The notes beneath the pieces are model-generated. The model saw only the letters and a list, made by a program, of their open reading frames with translations, ran no database searches and was not told where the DNA came from. DNA of 26,218 nucleotides, taken from positions 1 to 26,218 of the forward strand of contig CAIODK010000095.1 in the NCBI GenBank assembly GCA_903856995.1, read 5' to 3'. Numbering within the stretch: position 1 is the stretch's first letter; each line of letters begins with the position of its first letter. Source of the stretch: an uncultured Burkholderiales bacterium (GTDB lineage Bacteria; Pseudomonadota; Gammaproteobacteria; Burkholderiales; Burkholderiaceae_C). The position numbers were made by a program, and so were the translations under genes. Shown one piece after another: positions 23,046-26,218 of this stretch.

Positions 23046-24788
23046 ATGCAGCAACTCCACAACCAATCGGTGCTGATACTGGGCTTGGGTGATTCCGGTC
23101 TGGCAATGGCGCGTTGGTGCGTGCGCAACGGTGCGCAAGTGCAAGTCGTGGATACGCGTGCTGAGCCGCCGCATTTAGCCGTGCTGCGTGCCGAGTTGCC
23201 TGATGTCAAATTTGTGCAGCGGGGCTTTGATGCCACCTTGGTCGAAGGCCAAGGGGTTCGCGCCGTGTTCAAGAGCCCGGGCCTGAGCCCTGAGTCGGTC
23301 GCACCCGTGTGGCAAGCCGCGACAGCCGCGGGCTTGTGGGTCGGTACAGAGCTGACCTTGTTTGCACAAGCCTTGCTCGACTTGCAAACCAGCATGACCT
23401 ATCACCCCAAGGTGTTGGGCATCACCGGCACAAATGGAAAAACAACCGTCACCTCATTGACGGGACGTTTGCTGGAGCGCGCCGGCCAGCGTGTCGCTGT
23501 GGCCGGCAACATTGGCCCCACCTTGCTCGATACCTTGGCGCAAGCCTTGGACAGTGCCGCGCAGCAACAAGCTGCTGCTGATGTACTCGCCCAAGAAGCC
23601 GCCGCGACACAAGCCGCATTGACGCAAGACGGCTCAGATGCAGACGCGCAAATCGAATTGACGGGCACCGAGATCGAAGCGGGAGTCGACGCTGACACTT
23701 TGGAGCAAGACGCCTACGAGGTGGATCTGCCGCCCCTCGTGCCACCGCCTCCCCCGATTCCCGACCACCCCTTCCTGCCACAGGTGTGGGTGTTGGAGTT
23801 GTCAAGCTTCCAACTAGAAGGCGTGGACAATTTTGAGCCAACCGCCGCGACGGTACTCAACCTCACGCAAGACCACCTAGATTGGCATGGCAGCATGGCA
23901 GGCTATGGCGCTGCCAAAGCGCGTGTCTTTGGTGAACGAGGTGTGCTGGTTCTGAACCGGGATGACGCGGGTGTGATGGCGATGTTGCCCGAACCCATTC
24001 GTGTAAAGCTGCAAAAACCGCAAGTGCGTCCGCATCTCACCTTCGGTGGTGATATGCCGCAACGCCCTGGCGACTATGGGATTGAAACCGTCAATGGCAT
24101 GACGTGGTTGGTCCGTGCCTTAGAGGCCGACGAGACGCGGCGCAAAAAGCGCATCTCAGCCAAATCGACCGCGCAAGACGATGAAGAAGAGATCCATATT
24201 CAACGCTTGATGCCCGCCGATGCGCTGCGCATTCGTGGCCGTCACAACGCCCTCAATGCTTTGGCTGCCTTGGCGTTGGCAGGTTGCGCAGGCGGTGAAC
24301 TGGCGCCGATGTTGTTCGGTCTGCGTGAATACCAGGGCGAACCGCACCGTGTGGAAGCGGTCACCCTGTTGAACGGTGTCGAATATTTTGACGACAGCAA
24401 AGGCACCAATGTAGGGGCGACTGTGGCGGCCTTGCATGGCCTAGGCTCGGATCGACGACTGGTACTGATCTTGGGTGGCGACGGCAAAGGGCAAGACTTT
24501 GCGCCGCTGCTTGAACCCGTCACGCGCTATGCACGCGCGGTGGTGTTGATCGGCCGTGACGCTGCCATCTTGCGTGAGGTGCTTCAGCACAGTGGCGTGC
24601 CCTTGATCGACGCGGCCACGATGGAAGAGGCTGTGACGCGAGCCAGTGAAAAAGCGCATGCTGGCGATGCCGTGCTGTTGTCACCAGCCTGTGCCAGCAT
24701 GGACATGTTCCGTGACTACGTGCATCGTGCTGAAGTTTTTGTGAATGCCGTCAACCACTTGGTTGAAGAAGCCGGAGGCATGGCGTGA
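23046..24788 (+). CDS. murD: UDP-MurNAc-L-Ala--D-Glu ligase MurD, enlarged
   Basis: A cytoplasmic ligase that adds D-glutamate to UDP-MurNAc-L-Ala. At 580 residues it is much longer than E. coli MurD (438). The N-terminal domain starts with SVLILGLGDSGLAMARW; the ATP loop is GITGTNGKTT with Lys132; LELSSFQLEG and NLTQDHLDWHGSM follow; DDSKGTNVGATVAAL and LSPACASMDMF mark the C-terminal domain. Two insertions explain the size. One (residues about 165-245) is Ala/Gln-rich, then acidic, then Pro-rich (PPLVPPPPPIP). The second (about 320-395) includes LTFGGDMPQRPGDYGIE and a basic-then-acidic stretch before IQRLMPADALRIRGRHN. The second is, from memory, usual in Comamonadaceae. All catalytic motifs are intact. 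It overlaps ftsW by 4 bp (GTGA). Confidence 0.95.
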   Translation: MQQLHNQSVLILGLGDSGLAMARWCVRNGAQVQVVDTRAEPPHLAVLRAELPDVKFVQRGFDATLVEGQGVRAVFKSPGLSPESVAPVWQAATAAGLWVGTELTLFAQALLDLQTSMTYHPKVLGITGTNGKTTVTSLTGRLLERAGQRVAVAGNIGPTLLDTLAQALDSAAQQQAAADVLAQEAAATQAALTQDGSDADAQIELTGTEIEAGVDADTLEQDAYEVDLPPLVPPPPPIPDHPFLPQVWVLELSSFQLEGVDNFEPTAATVLNLTQDHLDWHGSMAGYGAAKARVFGERGVLVLNRDDAGVMAMLPEPIRVKLQKPQVRPHLTFGGDMPQRPGDYGIETVNGMTWLVRALEADETRRKKRISAKSTAQDDEEEIHIQRLMPADALRIRGRHNALNALAALALAGCAGGELAPMLFGLREYQGEPHRVEAVTLLNGVEYFDDSKGTNVGATVAALHGLGSDRRLVLILGGDGKGQDFAPLLEPVTRYARAVVLIGRDAAILREVLQHSGVPLIDAATMEEAVTRASEKAHAGDAVLLSPACASMDMFRDYVHRAEVFVNAVNHLVEEAGGMA

Positions 24789-26080
24789 GCAGCAAAGCCG
24801 CATCTATGCAACGCCCCTTCCTGCAACGCATGAAGCATGGTTTGAGTCGCCTGTTGGGTGCGGAGCCCGAGGCGGGTATGGATGCCTTGCCCGTGCGTGT
24901 GCACGGCACCGAGTTCACGCGGACAGCCGCATCGCCCGTGCATGTGAAAGGGTTTGACCAGCCGTTGGTGTGGGTCACCTTTGCTTTGTTGATGTTTGGC
25001 TTGGTCATGGTGTATTCAGCATCGATCGCCATTCCTGATAACCCACGCATGGGTTCAGGCTATACGTCCACACATTTCTTGTTGCGTCACACCGTGTCGT
25101 TGTGCGTGGCATTTGTGGCAGCGTTGTTGGCGTTCCAAATTCCACTCAACACATGGGAGCGCATTGCACCTTGGGTGTTTGTGGCCTCCATCGTGTTGTT
25201 GATTGCGGTGTTGATCCCGTTTATTGGTAAGTCGGTCAATGGCGCGCGCCGTTGGATCGGATTGGGCTTCATGAACTTCCAGCCATCAGAGCTGGCGAAG
25301 TGGGGGGTGTTGCTCTATGCCGCCAACTACATGGTGCGCAAGATGGATGTGAAAGAGAAATTCTTTGCAGCGGTCACCCCCATGGGTGCTGCCGTGACGG
25401 TGGTTGGCCTGCTGTTGCTGTCTGAGCCAGACATGGGTGCGTTCATGGTGATCGCTGTGATTGCCATGGGCATCTTGTTCTTGGGGGGGGTGAATGCCCG
25501 CATGTTCTTCTTGATTGCGGCAGCCCTCGTGGGCGTATTCGCTCTCATCATTGCGTCGTCGGAATGGCGACGTGAACGGATCTTTGCGTACCTCGATCCG
25601 TGGAGCATGGAGCATGCCTTGGGCAAGGGCTACCAGCTATCGCACTCACTCATCGCGATTGGTCGCGGTGAAATATTCGGGGTTGGTTTGGGTGGCAGTA
25701 TTGAAAAACTCCATTGGTTGCCCGAAGCACACACCGACTTCTTGCTCGCGGTGATTGGCGAAGAATTTGGGTTTGTCGGCGTGGTGGCTGTGATTGGCAT
25801 GTTCATGTGGCTGACGCGTCGCATCATGTACATCGGCCGTCAAGCGATTGCGATGGACCGTGTGTTTGCAGGTCTGGTGGCGCAAGGTGTCGGGATTTGG
25901 ATGGGCTTTCAGTCCTTCATCAACATGGGTGTGAACTTGGGCGCTTTGCCCACCAAGGGCTTGACCTTGCCGCTCATGAGCTACGGCGGCTCTGCGATTT
26001 TGTTAAACCTGATTGCCATTGCGGTGGTATTGCGCGTGGACTTTGAGAATCGTGTTGTCATGCACGGAGGTCGTCTATGA
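24785..26080 (+). CDS. ftsW: Septal peptidoglycan glycosyltransferase FtsW
   Basis: A 431-residue SEDS-family membrane protein that polymerises lipid II into septal glycan strands together with FtsI. A cytoplasmic N-terminal tail of about 55 residues comes before the first span (VWVTFALLMFGLVMVYSAS). About ten spans follow. Family motifs seen are NGARRWIGLGFMNFQPSEL, LLLLSEPDMGAFMV, FGVGLGGSIEKLHWLPEAHT and DFLLAVIGEEFGFVG, plus TKGLTLPLMSYGGSA near the end. The start is GTG at 24785, overlapping the murD stop (GTGA). The tail is somewhat long, so a later start is possible but no ATG fits better. It overlaps murG by 4 bp. Confidence 0.95.
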   Translation: MSSKAASMQRPFLQRMKHGLSRLLGAEPEAGMDALPVRVHGTEFTRTAASPVHVKGFDQPLVWVTFALLMFGLVMVYSASIAIPDNPRMGSGYTSTHFLLRHTVSLCVAFVAALLAFQIPLNTWERIAPWVFVASIVLLIAVLIPFIGKSVNGARRWIGLGFMNFQPSELAKWGVLLYAANYMVRKMDVKEKFFAAVTPMGAAVTVVGLLLLSEPDMGAFMVIAVIAMGILFLGGVNARMFFLIAAALVGVFALIIASSEWRRERIFAYLDPWSMEHALGKGYQLSHSLIAIGRGEIFGVGLGGSIEKLHWLPEAHTDFLLAVIGEEFGFVGVVAVIGMFMWLTRRIMYIGRQAIAMDRVFAGLVAQGVGIWMGFQSFINMGVNLGALPTKGLTLPLMSYGGSAILLNLIAIAVVLRVDFENRVVMHGGRL

Positions 26081-26218
26081 GCACGACCCACCGCACCGCA
26101 CTCATCATGGCAGGTGGCACTGGCGGCCACATCTTCCCTGGCTTGGCTGTGGCCGAGCAGTTGCGCGTCCAGGGCTGGGACGTGCATTGGTTGGGCGCGC
26201 CTGAGCCAAGCATGGAAA
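26077..26218 (+). CDS. murG: MurG (lipid II synthase), N-terminal fragment
   Basis: The first 47 codons of murG, cut by the right edge of the window. The glycine-rich AGGTGGHIFPGLAVAEQL at residues 12-29 is the MurG lipid-binding G-loop, and WDVHWLGAP follows as in the family. The enzyme adds GlcNAc to lipid I to make lipid II on the inner face of the membrane. The ATG overlaps the ftsW stop by 4 bp and is preceded by ACGGAGG at 26064-26070, a good ribosome-binding site. Confidence 0.95.
   Translation, partial: MSTTHRTALIMAGGTGGHIFPGLAVAEQLRVQGWDVHWLGAPEPSME

Noticed and set aside
1..26218. Mobile elements, CRISPR arrays, tRNA/rRNA genes, phage or defence systems
   Set aside because: No transposase, integrase other than XerC, regularly spaced repeats or tRNA-like cloverleaf was seen; XerC is the chromosomal housekeeping type by context.

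Overview
This window looks like a chromosomal segment of a betaproteobacterium of order Burkholderiales, most likely family Comamonadaceae (Limnohabitans/Rhodoferax-like). The basis is gene content and order (dapF-DUF484-xerC; mraZ to murG), the long MurD, the single-cysteine DksA and moderately high GC. No database was searched, so the genus is a guess.

Layout. 1-1503 (minus): an MFS transporter, a 42-residue membrane ORF and the start of a SAM methyltransferase, probably one operon. 1631-5949 (plus): parE and parC for topoisomerase IV, overlapping by 4 bp and closed by a strong hairpin that probably serves both strands. 5993-6749 (minus): a small CxxC/CxxC protein and a DUF393 (DCC) protein. 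6807-8926 (plus): an amidase-signature enzyme, a Gly/His/Tyr-rich exported protein and a MAPEG membrane protein. 8990-11612 (plus): a chimeric ORF, DUF484 and xerC. 11626-15279 (plus): an RlmI-like rRNA methyltransferase, a COG0523 GTPase with a His-rich loop, and DksA with a long histone-H1-like Lys/Ala/Pro tail. 15280-15583 is a 304-bp gene-free stretch with the dksA terminator and the mraZ control region. 15584-26218 (plus): the division and cell wall (dcw) cluster mraZ-rsmH-ftsL-ftsI-murE-murF-mraY-murD-ftsW-murG (murG cut by the window end). From rsmH on, its genes overlap or lie within 4 bp of each other.

How it fits together. The dcw cluster makes the late cytoplasmic peptidoglycan precursors (MurE, MurF, MurD), the lipid-linked steps (MraY, MurG) and the septal synthase (FtsW, FtsI) with its divisome partner FtsL. 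MurE is the meso-diaminopimelate-adding type, so the cell needs DapF.

The most unusual point is that dapF at its usual place before DUF484-xerC lacks its 5' third, including the first catalytic cysteine. What remains is fused in frame to a signal-peptide-bearing Gly-rich protein. Either this is a real deletion or rearrangement with another dapF elsewhere, or it is an assembly misjoin. Other points of note are the H1-tailed, zinc-finger-degenerate DksA next to a COG0523 metallochaperone, and four 10-bp-phased AGTGC/G repeats before mraZ. I see no phage, IS element, CRISPR array, tRNA or rRNA. Apart from the chimera and the DksA tail, the window is mostly conserved housekeeping DNA.
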